Origin: JASLQO01 sp002327525
Lineage (GTDB): Bacteria > Pseudomonadota > Gammaproteobacteria > Pseudomonadales > Azotimanducaceae
DNA: 64,000 nt
Assembly: GCA_030744435.1 (NCBI GenBank)
Contig: JASLQO010000032.1
Location: forward strand, 349,165 to 413,164
Direction of reading: 5' to 3'
Part shown: positions 16,867 to 26,729 of the stretch, piece after piece
Layout of the letters: every line of letters begins with the position of its first letter
Numbering within the stretch: the stretch's first letter is position 1
Program-made: the position numbers and the translations under genes
The notes under the pieces: model-generated
What the model saw: only the letters and a program-made list of their open reading frames with translations
Told to the model about the DNA's origin: nothing
The model's database searches: none

Positions 16867-17040
16867 GTCGTAAATCCAAATACAAATAGAGGTGCTGCGT
16901 TGTCCCAGAATATCTTACGACGCGCATCGTTCGAAATGGGTTGCGCCTCGAGATCCGCAATACCCTCCGAAAAGGTGCCGTCGGGATGCGGGTAATCCGT
17001 ATTGAAAGCCTGTATCCGTTGCGCATGAGGACCTCCCCGC
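16863..17040 (-). pseudogene. C-terminal remnant of an amidohydrolase-2 family protein
   Basis: An open minus-strand frame lacking any start reads QAFNTDYPHPDGTF, then EGIADLEAQPISNDARRKIF and WDNAAPLF before TGA. TDYPHPDG and the RRKIFWDNAA ending are hallmarks of the amidohydrolase_2 (ACMSD-like) family, which is normally 300-400 residues. Only about 55 C-terminal residues remain; an in-frame TAG lies just upstream. The stop overlaps the start of the rhodanese-VOC gene by ATGA, preserving the old translational coupling. Confidence 0.7.
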
Positions 17041-17105
17041 AGCTCCCCTTGTAGCCGAGATAGGGTAGGCTAATCCTCAGGAATCGGGACACGCAACGGC
17101 CGCAC

Positions 17106-17867
17106 ATGCGCAACCAGCCAAAAAATAGTGCGCTGATCGGCGCCCTCTGGCACGCCACCAGCGAGGTACCGCAGGATATCGACTTGCCGTTGAGCGCCGC
17201 GAACGGCCAGCGCCTCCAGCGTGAGCTATGCCAGCGCTGGCTCGACCGGGGCAAGCCGGTCGGTGGCTGGAAAGTGGGCATGACGTCAGGCGGGTCGCGT
17301 GACGCCATGGGCCCCGGTGTGCGGCCGTTCGGTTACGTGCTGCGCGAGAGGATCCTGCCCTCGGGATCAGATGTGGCGATCGACCTCATCCAGATTGGCG
17401 GTGTGGAAAACGAACTGTGCTTCCGCTTCGCTGCGACACCTCCGCGCGATTGCGACGCGAATTCGATCCGGGATTACCTGGACGGCGTGGCGCCGGGCTT
17501 CGAGGTCAACCAGAAGCGCCTGTCGGGCACACCTTCCGACGGCGTCCGGGTAGCCGACAATTTGTCCAACTGGGGTATCGTGCATGGGTCCTTCCAGGCA
17601 CTGGACACGCTACCCGACAATCTCGACGACCTGACCGTCGCCCTCTCCCGGGACGGGGAGGAACTGGCCACCGTCGGGAGCCGCGGACACATCGACGACC
17701 ACTTCGAAACCCTCGCTCTCCTCGCACGCAGCGTGCCGCGGTACCAACTCGACATCGAACCGGGTCACGTGGCCATCACCGGCGCCTATGCGCGCACGCC
17801 ACTCGCACCCGGCCGCTACCGCGGCGATTTCGGTTCACTCGGCAGCGTGGAGGTGATACTCACGTGA
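17106..17867 (+). CDS. 2-keto-4-pentenoate hydratase / oxalocrotonate decarboxylase family protein
   Basis: A 253-residue member of the MhpD/DmpH family, which hydrates 2-oxopent-4-enoate or decarboxylates 4-oxalocrotonate in aromatic meta-cleavage pathways. Seen are GGWKVGMTS (about 56), the acidic metal-site region GGVENELCFRF (about 98-108), the segment VAPGFEVNQKRL, and the C-terminal ITGAYARTPLAPGRYRGDFG. It is followed with a four-base overlap by a decayed hydroxyacid dehydrogenase, indicating a former operon. The exact substrate is unknown, and no ring-cleavage dioxygenase is nearby. Confidence 0.82.
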   Translation: MRNQPKNSALIGALWHATSEVPQDIDLPLSAANGQRLQRELCQRWLDRGKPVGGWKVGMTSGGSRDAMGPGVRPFGYVLRERILPSGSDVAIDLIQIGGVENELCFRFAATPPRDCDANSIRDYLDGVAPGFEVNQKRLSGTPSDGVRVADNLSNWGIVHGSFQALDTLPDNLDDLTVALSRDGEELATVGSRGHIDDHFETLALLARSVPRYQLDIEPGHVAITGAYARTPLAPGRYRGDFGSLGSVEVILT

Positions 17868-18440
17868 AGATCGTCATCATCCCCGTTCTCACGCTGCCGG
17901 AAATCGGTGACCAGGACCTCGCCCGCATCCGCTACGCGGCGCCGCCGGGTGCGCAATCCCGGCAGCACCACCCGGCGTTACGCCCCGGCGGAGATCGAGC
18001 TGACGGGCGGGACCATGGGCATCATTGGTTTTGGCGGTACCGGCTGCGCCATGACGCGCCGGGCAGCCGCTTTCGGTATGAATGTGCGGGCTGTGGATCC
18101 AGACCAGCTACCCGCTAGTGCCGAAGTGGCCGAGGTAGAATCGTCGGACAGTCTTTTTCGTATGCTGGCTGACGCCGATGTCGTGAACGTATGCTGCCCG
18201 CTGACCGAACAAACACGGGGGCTCATCGACGCGGCAGCGCTCACCGTCATGAAACCGAGTGCTTTCCTCGTCAACGTGACGTGCGGCGAGGTAATAGTGG
18301 AAGCCGATCTCGTCCACGCGCTCGAAACTGGCATCATTCGAGGCGCGCAATCTGGAGCGTCTCGACAGTCGGCGGCTGGAGGGAGTGATCGACAAACGGC
18401 TCGGCTACTGGGTGCTCCACAGAAGGTCAACACACAGGAG
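17864..18440 (+). pseudogene. D-2-hydroxyacid dehydrogenase with internal deletions
   Basis: Three pieces of one family lie in order but in different frames. The N-terminus, VKIVIIPVLTLPEI, starts with GTG at 17864 overlapping the hydratase. The NAD-binding domain in another frame contains TMGIIGFGGTGCAMTRRAAA, VRAVDP, VVNVCCPLTEQTRGLID and AFLVNVTCGEVI. The C-terminal piece, RNLERLDSRRLEGVIDKRLG, is in a third context. About 100 residues are missing between the first two pieces and the segment with the catalytic His is missing before the last. The gene is dead, but its ends are retained. Confidence 0.78.
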
Positions 18441-18448
18441 ACATGAGC

Positions 18449-19669
18449 ATGACACGAGACCTTAGCAGGCGCGAGTTCCTGAGGCGCACCGGCGCACTTG
18501 GAGCCCTGCCGCTGACCGCCAGCGCCGTAGCGGAGCGTGATCTGCACGACGCCGGCAATCGCGTGCGCCGTTACAACAGGCTTGGCCGCACCCAACTTGA
18601 GGTCTCGGACATTTCGTTCGGTTCAAGTCGCTTGCGCACTGGTGAGGAGGATATCGTACGCCACGCGCTGGATCGTGGTATCAACTACTTCGATACCGCT
18701 GAGAGTTACACACGCAGAGCCTCGGAGCGAGTGCTCGGCAACGTGTTGGGCCCGGTTCGCGAGCGCGTATACATCGTCTCGAAGACCCACGTCGATGACA
18801 ACACCTCCGCCGAGCGCATCATGGCAGCGCTCGAACGCAGTCTCAGGCGTTTGCAGACCGACTATCTGGACGTCTACTTCAACCATGCCGTCAACCGTGT
18901 ATCCCGACTGCAGAACGATGCATGGTTCGAATTCGTGGAGCGCGCCAAGCGCCAGGGCAAGATACGCTACACTGGCATGTCGGGCCATGCCGGTCGTCTC
19001 ACGGAGTGTCTCGACTATGCGCTCGACGAGGACATGGTCGACGTGATTCTCGTAGCCTACAACTACGGCCAGGATCCCGCTTTCTACGAATCCCTAACAC
19101 GCTCTTTCGATCTGATCGCACGGCAGCCAGGTTTGCCCGCGGCTCTCGAAAAAGCCAAACTCAGAGACGTCGGCGTGGTGGCGATGAAGACCCTGGCAGG
19201 CGGCCGGTTGAACGATATGCGCCCCTACGAGAAGGACGGCGCGAGTTACGCCCAGGCCGCGTTTCGCTGGACTCTGTCTGATACCAACGTTGATACGCTG
19301 ATCGTCTCGATGACCAGTCCGAAGCTCATCGACGAGTATCTCGGCGCTTCCGGCTGGCGGAAATTGGCAGCACAGGATGCGGCGTTGCTGAAAGCTTACG
19401 CACACCTGAACGGAACCAGCTACTGCCGTCAGGCCTGTAACGACTGCGCAGGCGCTTGCCCCTACGGCGTGCCTATTGCGGATGTCCTGCGTACCCGCAT
19501 GTACGCCACCGACTACCAGGATCTGGAAATGGCGCAGCGTGAGTACCGTGCATTCCAGGTCAACGCGGCCGCCTGCCAGAACTGTTCGGGTAAAGCGTGC
19601 CGGGAGGCGTGCACTCACGGTGTTCGCATCGATGTACTGTGTGCGCCGACCCATCGTATGCTGGCCTAA
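18449..19669 (+). CDS. Tat-exported aldo/keto reductase with C-terminal Fe-S domain
   Basis: The N-terminus has a twin-arginine leader (LSRREFLRRTG, then ALGALPLTASA). An aldo/keto reductase barrel follows (YNRLGRTQLEVSDISFGSS, YFDTAESYTRRASERVLG, VVAMKTLAGGR, IVSMTSPKLIDEYL). The C-terminal 80 residues carry two Cys clusters, CRQACNDCAGACPYG and CQNCSGKACREACTHG, which could bind two [4Fe-4S] clusters. Such proteins are seen as putative exported oxidoreductases, sometimes in Planctomycetes and marine bacteria; the substrate is unknown. AGGAG lies eight bases before the ATG at 18449, better than the ATG at 18443. larB follows after 34 bases. Confidence 0.85.
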   Translation: MTRDLSRREFLRRTGALGALPLTASAVAERDLHDAGNRVRRYNRLGRTQLEVSDISFGSSRLRTGEEDIVRHALDRGINYFDTAESYTRRASERVLGNVLGPVRERVYIVSKTHVDDNTSAERIMAALERSLRRLQTDYLDVYFNHAVNRVSRLQNDAWFEFVERAKRQGKIRYTGMSGHAGRLTECLDYALDEDMVDVILVAYNYGQDPAFYESLTRSFDLIARQPGLPAALEKAKLRDVGVVAMKTLAGGRLNDMRPYEKDGASYAQAAFRWTLSDTNVDTLIVSMTSPKLIDEYLGASGWRKLAAQDAALLKAYAHLNGTSYCRQACNDCAGACPYGVPIADVLRTRMYATDYQDLEMAQREYRAFQVNAAACQNCSGKACREACTHGVRIDVLCAPTHRMLA

Positions 19670-19703
19670 TAACCTACTTGCCAGCCAGTGCTAAACTCGG
19701 GTC

Positions 19704-20443
<740 letters not shown>

Positions 20444-20444
<1 letters not shown>

Positions 20445-21277
20445 TGCAAGCGGATAAACGACCGGAAAAAGAACTGCATCTTCAACTGCGCGCCGCCATC
20501 GCGCCGTTAAAAGGCGCCGTTGTCGCATATTCCGGCGGTGTCGACAGTTCGCTGGTTGCCTACGTCGCAGCCGAAGTTCTGGGCGAACGTGCGCTCGCGG
20601 TCACGTCGGGGTCGGCCAGCCTGAAACGCAGCGACCTTGCTCTCGCACGCCGGCTGGCCGACGAGTGGGGCATGCGCCACCGCGTCATCGTCACCGACGA
20701 GCTGACCAAGGACGACTACCGCGCCAACCCGGTGGATCGTTGTTTCCACTGCAAAACCTCACTCTACGAAGCTCTGGAGGAAATCGCGCAAGCCGAAGGC
20801 ATCGCCCATATCCTCAACGGCACCAATCGCGACGATCTCGGCGATTACCGGCCCGGTCTGGTCGCCGCAGACGATCGCGGCGTACGTTCGCCGCTGGTCG
20901 AGGCCGATTTCGACAAAGCCGATGTGCGTCGTCTTGCCCGGCACTTGGGTCTCGACAACGCCCAGAAACCGCAATCGGCGTGCCTGTCGAGCCGCTTTCC
21001 GTACGGCTCACACATCACGCGGGCACGCCTTGCTCAGGTCGAAGCTGCGGAAGCCGTACTCGCCGATCTGGGCTTCGAAAACTACCGTGTACGCCATCAC
21101 GAGGACGTCGCGCGGCTCGAGATCGGCGAGGCGGAACTGTCGCGTGCCATGGATCTGCGGGAGACGCTCAATGAACGCATCAAGTCCTGCGGCTACCGCT
21201 TCATCGCGCTCGATCTGGCCGGATTCAGGTCCGGATCCCTGAACGAGGGCCTGATCGAGATCGTGAACGTGGGCTAG
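20444..21277 (+). CDS. larE: LarE, ATP-dependent sulfur transferase
   Basis: A 277-residue PP-loop protein that adenylates the LarB product and converts its carboxylates to thiocarboxylates. The pyrophosphatase loop is SGGVDSS at residues 30-36. Cysteines occur at 100 and 103 (DRCFHCK) and 180 (QSACLSSRFPYG). Cys180 sits where Lactobacillus LarE has its sacrificial Cys176; the additional CxxC suggests the three-cysteine [4Fe-4S] variant reported for other LarE proteins. It is translationally coupled to larB. Without LarC or a recognisable LarA nearby, the client enzyme is unknown. Confidence 0.9.
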
Positions 21278-21308
21278 TGGGCTGGCGACCGGCAATCAGG
21301 ACAATGAC

Positions 21309-22184
21309 ATGATCGAACGCATACCCTTTGGCAACACGGGACACGACAGCAGTCGCATCATCTTCGGTGCCGCCGCCCTCGGGGGGATGAAACAGGCACG
21401 TGCCGACGCCACCCTGGATCTGGTGCTGGAGCATGGCGTCAACCATATCGACACCGCGGCGAGCTACGGCGATTCCGAATTGCGCCTCGCGCCGTTTCTC
21501 TCAGGACATCGTGACGAGTTCTTTCTCGCTACCAAAACCGGCGAACGTACCGCCGCCGGAGCTCGCGACAGCCTGCATCGCTCCCTCGAGCGCATGGGAG
21601 TGGATCGCGTCGACATGATCCAGATGCACAACCTTGTGGATGAAGACGAACGCGCCGGTGCACTGGCGGCGGGTGGGGCGCTGGAAGCTCTCATCGAGGC
21701 AAAAGCGCAGGGCCTCACCCGCTTTATCGGCGTCACCGGGCACGGCACCTGGGTCGCCGCCGCGCACCTGATGAGCCTGGCGGCCTACTCGTTCGATGCA
21801 GTACTGGCGCCGTACAGCTTCGCGCTGAACGCCTCTGGCCCCTATAGCGTAGATTTCGAACGCTTGTATACGACCTGCCGGGAGAACAAAGTCGCCATTC
21901 AGACCATCAAGTCGGTTGCGCGGCGGCGGTGGTGCGAGGAGGATGACGAAACACGTTTCAGCTGGTACATGCCCCTGCGCGATGCAGACAGCATCCGGCG
22001 CGCGGTGCATTTCGTCCTTGCTAGAGAGGGACTGTTCCTAAACTCATCGAGCGATACCACCATACTGCCGCTGATTCTGTCCGCCGCCAGCGAACGGCCA
22101 CAGATAGACGAGACGGGTCTTCGCTCGGACCTCGAAGACATGGAACCCATTTTCGTACGGGGAAAGACGGACGAGGTTCGTTGA
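21309..22184 (+). CDS. Aldo/keto reductase
   Basis: A 291-residue cytoplasmic aldo/keto reductase: IPFGNTGHDSSRIIFGAAAL at the start, the catalytic Tyr region HIDTAASYGDSE (about 47-58), the Lys region FLATKTGERT, HGTWVAAAHL and the late segment AVHFVLAREGLFLNSSSDT. No signal peptide or Cys clusters are present, unlike the larger reductase before larB. It lies 31 bases after larE and probably belongs to the same transcript. The substrate is unknown. Confidence 0.85.
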   Translation: MIERIPFGNTGHDSSRIIFGAAALGGMKQARADATLDLVLEHGVNHIDTAASYGDSELRLAPFLSGHRDEFFLATKTGERTAAGARDSLHRSLERMGVDRVDMIQMHNLVDEDERAGALAAGGALEALIEAKAQGLTRFIGVTGHGTWVAAAHLMSLAAYSFDAVLAPYSFALNASGPYSVDFERLYTTCRENKVAIQTIKSVARRRWCEEDDETRFSWYMPLRDADSIRRAVHFVLAREGLFLNSSSDTTILPLILSAASERPQIDETGLRSDLEDMEPIFVRGKTDEVR

Positions 22185-22307
22185 CCCGATTCGCAAGGCC
22201 AAACTCGAGTCGTACGCCGGACGTCGCTGCAGGGACGGGCCCGCACTGCCCCATTACCCGACAAATCTCCGATACACTCCGTCTCTGCACAGCGGCATCG
22301 AGCGAGC

Positions 22308-23528
22308 ATGACCCAGGCGTTGGACGGGATACGCGTACTCAGCATATGCAACACCGTCGCGAGCGCCTACTGCGCGAAGCTGTTCGCCAGCCACGGCGCC
22401 CACGTGATCGACATCGAACCTGCGTCCGTCGGCGCCGTCACGCGCCAGCTGCCGCCCTTCAGGGACGGCCGTGATGATGCGGAAGCGAGCCTTTTGCACA
22501 GCTATCTGAGCACCAACAAATCAAGTGTTGCTCTCGATCTGGCCACACCACTCGCACGCGAGGCGGCGGCGGGCCTGGCGGCGAATTGCCAGATCGTCAT
22601 CGATGCAAGCGCTCCCGGCTGCTGCCCGCTGTCAGACGAAACACTCAAAAAATCAAACCCCGAACTCATCGTGTTGCGCATTACCTGGTTCGGTCTCGAG
22701 GGTCCCCTAGCCAGTCAATCCGGCTCCGACGCCGTCATTCAGGCAGCGACAGGCATGGTCGCGCCCATCGGCTCACCGGATCAACCACCCTGTCTGCCCA
22801 GCGGCTACCAGGCGCAGATCATCGGTGGGCTGACAGCGTACAACGCGGTACTCGGCCAGGTGATCGCCCGCGAACTCGGCAACGCAAGTGGTTCGACCAT
22901 AGTGGATGTGAGTATCCTGGAAGCCAACATGTGTTTCACCGACGTTGGAGCCGTTGTCGGATTCATGGACGTACCCCGCGGCTCTCGCATGGGAGTGAAC
23001 CGTTTTCCTCCGACCTATCCCCTGAGTGTCTACCCCTGTCGCGACGGCTGGCTCGGTGTGACAGCGCTCACGCCGGGTCAGTGGAAGAGTTTCTGCGCCC
23101 TCCTCGACCTGGATCACCTCGCCGACATACCTGCCTATCAGACCGCTTTGGGCCGTCTCGCAGATGCGCAGACTCTCGAGCCCATCATCCAGCAGGCGGT
23201 CGCGAAACGCTCCGCAGATCAGCTTTTCCACACCGGACAGGCAGCAAGAATCCCCCTGGCTCCAGTACCGACAATGGAAGAACTTTTTCATACAGATCAA
23301 TATGTTGAAAGAAACTCTTTTGAGCTTGTCGAGCACTCCGATCAGGGTACGTTCATGGCGCCCGTCACACCATTTCGCCTCCACCGTACGCCTGCGCAAT
23401 CCGCTGGCAGGCTGCACGCTCTCGGCGAGGACACGCGCAGGGAACTGCGGTCTTGCGGAATGAGTGAAGAAACGATTGCACGGCTCACGACCATCCAGGG
23501 TGCACACGCGCCGGGAGCCGCTACATGA
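22308..23528 (+). CDS. Type III CoA-transferase (CaiB/BaiF), likely non-catalytic subunit
   Basis: A 406-residue CaiB/BaiF protein: LDGIRVLSICNTVASAYCAK, STNKSSVALDLATP, a glycine segment TWFGLEGPLAS and the C-terminal arm. These enzymes move CoA between carboxylic acids through an aspartyl thioester. Where the following gene has ALGDSVAGL, with the catalytic Asp, this protein has QAQIIGGL, so Asp is replaced, apparently by Gln170. It overlaps the next CoA-transferase gene by four bases, which suggests a heteromer like benzylsuccinate CoA-transferase BbsEF, where only one subunit has the Asp. Confidence 0.85.
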   Translation: MTQALDGIRVLSICNTVASAYCAKLFASHGAHVIDIEPASVGAVTRQLPPFRDGRDDAEASLLHSYLSTNKSSVALDLATPLAREAAAGLAANCQIVIDASAPGCCPLSDETLKKSNPELIVLRITWFGLEGPLASQSGSDAVIQAATGMVAPIGSPDQPPCLPSGYQAQIIGGLTAYNAVLGQVIARELGNASGSTIVDVSILEANMCFTDVGAVVGFMDVPRGSRMGVNRFPPTYPLSVYPCRDGWLGVTALTPGQWKSFCALLDLDHLADIPAYQTALGRLADAQTLEPIIQQAVAKRSADQLFHTGQAARIPLAPVPTMEELFHTDQYVERNSFELVEHSDQGTFMAPVTPFRLHRTPAQSAGRLHALGEDTRRELRSCGMSEETIARLTTIQGAHAPGAAT

Positions 23529-24766
23529 ATAGCGCACCCCGCTTACTGGACGGTATCCGTGTGGTAGACCTCTCCATGGGGTGGGCGGGTCCACTCGCGG
23601 CCCGCAACTTCGCGGACATGGGGGCGGACGTCATCAAGGTGGAAAGCTGCACCAACTTCGACTGGTGGCGCGGGTGGGAGGCAACGCCCGAATGGATCGC
23701 GGAAAACAACGCCGAGAAGGCGCCCGCCTTCAACATGGTCAATCGCAACAAGCGCGCCATCGCCATCGACCTGCACACGGACACCGGCGCGGACCTGCTC
23801 AAACACCTGGTCACCATCAGCGATATCGTGGTCGAGAACTTCTCGGCGGGCGTCCTACCACAACTCGGCCTCGACTATCCCGTGTTGAAATCGGTAAATC
23901 CGGAACTCGTCATGCTGTCGATGCCTGCCTTTGGCAGCAGCGGTCCCTGGCAATACTATCGCGCCTACGGGTCCACCATCGAACAAGCCTCGGGCCTGCC
24001 GCATTTGAACGGCCATCCCGACTGGTTGCCGACCATGATCCACGTCGCGCTGGGGGATTCCGTCGCCGGCCTCAATGGTGCTGCAGCGCTACTCACAGCA
24101 CTGCGCCACAGAAAACGTACGGGCGAAGGCCAGTACCTGGATCTGTCCCAGTCCGAATGTCTGTTCCCCCTGGGTGTACATGGCATTGTCGAGCAGTCGG
24201 GCAATGGCCGCGCCCCATTGCGTCTCGGCAACAAGCACGCGGCTCATGCACCCCACGGAGTGTACCCGTGCGCGGGAGACGACCAGTGGATCGTCATCCA
24301 GGTGTTCGATGAGCAACATTGGTCCGCGCTACGCGCGCTCACAGGCAAACGTCTGGAAGACTTCGGCGCACAATCGAACCGCAAGGCACGCGAAGCGGAA
24401 CTGGACGACACGCTGGGCGCCTGGACCAGTTCGTTCGACGCCGGTGAACTGGAAACCCGGCTTATGGCCGCGGGTGTCCCTGCCGCCCAGGTGCGCAGCG
24501 CCCTCGATGCGAAAGCCCACCCTCAACTCATGGCGCGCAAATATTTTCAGATGATGGATCGGGCGCACGTCGGCACCATCGCCAATCCCTCTGCCCCCTA
24601 CCGCGAGAGCCGCGACAACGGCGACCCCTATCCGCTGCAAACGTCCGCGCCGACGCTCGGAGAGCACAACGAAGAGGTGCTTGGGCAACTGCTGGGATTG
24701 ACACCCGAGGCGATCGCTAGGTTGGCCGAGCAGAACATCATCGGCACACTTCCGCGCATGCACTAG
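23525..24766 (+). CDS. Type III CoA-transferase (CaiB/BaiF), catalytic subunit
   Basis: A 413-residue CaiB/BaiF enzyme with LLDGIRVVDLSMGWAGPLAA at the start, NRNKRAIAIDLHTDTG, VENFSAGV, PAFGSSGPW and the active-site segment HVALGDSVAGLNGAAALL, with the predicted catalytic Asp178. It is coupled (ATGA) to the Asp-less paralogue upstream and probably forms a complex with it. The substrate acid is not known; neighbouring aldo/keto reductases and the Yej transporter give little direction. Confidence 0.88.
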   Translation: MNSAPRLLDGIRVVDLSMGWAGPLAARNFADMGADVIKVESCTNFDWWRGWEATPEWIAENNAEKAPAFNMVNRNKRAIAIDLHTDTGADLLKHLVTISDIVVENFSAGVLPQLGLDYPVLKSVNPELVMLSMPAFGSSGPWQYYRAYGSTIEQASGLPHLNGHPDWLPTMIHVALGDSVAGLNGAAALLTALRHRKRTGEGQYLDLSQSECLFPLGVHGIVEQSGNGRAPLRLGNKHAAHAPHGVYPCAGDDQWIVIQVFDEQHWSALRALTGKRLEDFGAQSNRKAREAELDDTLGAWTSSFDAGELETRLMAAGVPAAQVRSALDAKAHPQLMARKYFQMMDRAHVGTIANPSAPYRESRDNGDPYPLQTSAPTLGEHNEEVLGQLLGLTPEAIARLAEQNIIGTLPRMH

Positions 24767-24842
24767 GCGCCGTTCACGGCATTTACCTCGGGTGGTCAAT
24801 CTTGCTAGATTGCAGATGCATCAATGAGGGGAGGTGTGCGTT

Positions 24843-26693
24843 TTGAGACTGTGCATGTTGGCGATCGTGACTGTTTTCTCACCACTCGCCCCGGCCGCCA
24901 TCGACTACCAGCACGGCTATGCCTTCCTCTCCGAGCCCGACCAACCGGCCAACTTTGCCCATTTTGCCTACGTCAACCCGGATGCGCCCAAGGGTGGCAT
25001 GTTGCGCATCACCGACATGGGCAACTGGGACAATTTCAACAATGTCACCATTCGCGGGCGTTTACCGCTGGGGGTGTGGTTCTGGGATTCGCAGCGCAAC
25101 TACGTGCAGGACTCACTGATGTACGGTGCGCTGGATGAGCCCGCCACGCAGTATGGGCTGATCGCCGAGGGGATCGCGGTCGGCGATAACTACACCTGGG
25201 TGGCCTTCAAGCTGCGCGAAGAAGCACGCTGGCACGACGGCACGCCCATCACCGTGGACGATGTGGTGTTCAGCTTCGACGTCTACAAGAACCAGGCCAC
25301 GCCCACAATCAGCACGCCGATGCAGGTCATCGACTTCGTCGAAATAATCGGACCACGCGAGGTGAAATTCCACATCGCCCCCGCAGCACATGGTAACCCC
25401 GTGGTTCCGCGGCGCTTGGGTGTGGCTCCCATCATCCCGAAACACTACTGGGCGAAACGCGACATCACCAAGACCACGGTGGACGCCCCTCTCACATCGG
25501 GCCCGTACCGCGTCAAGAATTTCGTGGTCGGACGCTGGATCGAGTTCGAACGGGTACCCGACTACTGGGCTCAGGATCTACCCGTGCGCAGGGGTATGTG
25601 GAACTACGACATCATCAAGCTCGACTATTTCCGCGACGACCTGGTACAAACCGAGGCAGTGAAAGGGCATGTCATCGACGTCCATGTCGAGAGCGTCGCC
25701 CGGCGGTGGGTTACCGCCTACGACTTTCCGGCGGCGGAAGCCGGACTCTTCAAGAAGGACATCTTCAACTTCATCCGCCCGGCCGGAATCTGGTGGCCGA
25801 TCTTCTGGAACCTCGACCAGCCACGTTTCCAGGACATTCGAGTCAGAGAAGCGCTGGATCTCGCCCGTCCGGGCTCCGAGTGGGGCATGATGCGCTCATA
25901 CGGTTTCTGGGGTCAGGGCACCAGTTTTTTCAATGACTCAAGCTATGCCGCCAGCGGCCTTCCCAACGAAGGCGAATTGGAGTTGCTCGAACCGTTGCGT
26001 GATCTGGTGCCACCGCGCGTGTTCACGCACGAGTTCAAGCGCCCGCCCAACCAACACAAAGGCTGGGACCGCGGCAACCTGCTGCGTGCGGCGCAACTGC
26101 TGCGTGAGGCGGGTTGGGTGATGCGGGACGGAAAGCTGGTGCATGGGGAGACGGGCGAGCACTTCCACATCCGCATGGTGGCCGTATCTCCGGCGCTCGG
26201 CCGATCCTGGATCTCTTACTCACGGCTGCTGGAACGGCTCGGCATCACCACTTCCATCAAATCACCAGAGGTCTCCAACTGGCTCTACCGCATGCGTTCC
26301 GGCGACTTTGACGCGGGAGCCGTGCCGTTCATCACCGACAACACACCGACGATGAACATCACCAATACCTTTCACAGCAGCACCGCAGCCCAGGCCTACA
26401 GCCAGAACTGGAGCAATCTGCGCGATCCCGCGGTGGACAGGCTGATTGGTCACGTCTACGAAGCACAAACTTACGAGCAGTTCACCAACGCACTGCGCGC
26501 GCTCGACCGCGTGCTGATCTGGAACTTCTACTGGCAGCCCAGCACGTCGCGCATCGACTACAACCTGGTGTACTGGGACAAATTCGGTCGTCCCGAGGTC
26601 GATGGACGACTACTGCGCCTCGCATACATCGACACCTGGTGGTGGGATGCCGAGAAAGCGGCCCGCGTCGCCGAGTTCACCCAGCTCAAATGA
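24843..26693 (+). CDS. yejA: Extracellular solute-binding protein, YejA-like (family 5)
   Basis: A peptide-binding lipid-free periplasmic protein of about 616 residues with a signal peptide (RLCMLAIVTVFSPLAPAAI) followed at once by DYQHGYAFLSEPDQPANFAHF, split here by function. The motifs NPDAPKGGMLRI, YGLIAEGI and ARWHDGTPITVDDVVFSFD are those of YejA-type SBP_bac_5 proteins. AGGGGAGG at 24827-24834 is well placed for a TTG start at 24843 and too close for the GTG at 24834. It heads the yejABEF operon for uptake of oligopeptides, including microcin C-like peptides in E. coli. Confidence 0.88.
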   Translation: MRLCMLAIVTVFSPLAPAAIDYQHGYAFLSEPDQPANFAHFAYVNPDAPKGGMLRITDMGNWDNFNNVTIRGRLPLGVWFWDSQRNYVQDSLMYGALDEPATQYGLIAEGIAVGDNYTWVAFKLREEARWHDGTPITVDDVVFSFDVYKNQATPTISTPMQVIDFVEIIGPREVKFHIAPAAHGNPVVPRRLGVAPIIPKHYWAKRDITKTTVDAPLTSGPYRVKNFVVGRWIEFERVPDYWAQDLPVRRGMWNYDIIKLDYFRDDLVQTEAVKGHVIDVHVESVARRWVTAYDFPAAEAGLFKKDIFNFIRPAGIWWPIFWNLDQPRFQDIRVREALDLARPGSEWGMMRSYGFWGQGTSFFNDSSYAASGLPNEGELELLEPLRDLVPPRVFTHEFKRPPNQHKGWDRGNLLRAAQLLREAGWVMRDGKLVHGETGEHFHIRMVAVSPALGRSWISYSRLLERLGITTSIKSPEVSNWLYRMRSGDFDAGAVPFITDNTPTMNITNTFHSSTAAQAYSQNWSNLRDPAVDRLIGHVYEAQTYEQFTNALRALDRVLIWNFYWQPSTSRIDYNLVYWDKFGRPEVDGRLLRLAYIDTWWWDAEKAARVAEFTQLK

Positions 26694-26729
26694 ATACCCA
26701 CCGATCCTCTACCGAGACGGGAGTCGAAT

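Noticed and set aside
22308..24766. Duplication of a single CoA-transferase gene
   Set aside because: The two proteins differ throughout and in the catalytic residue, so they are distinct family members rather than a recent duplicate.
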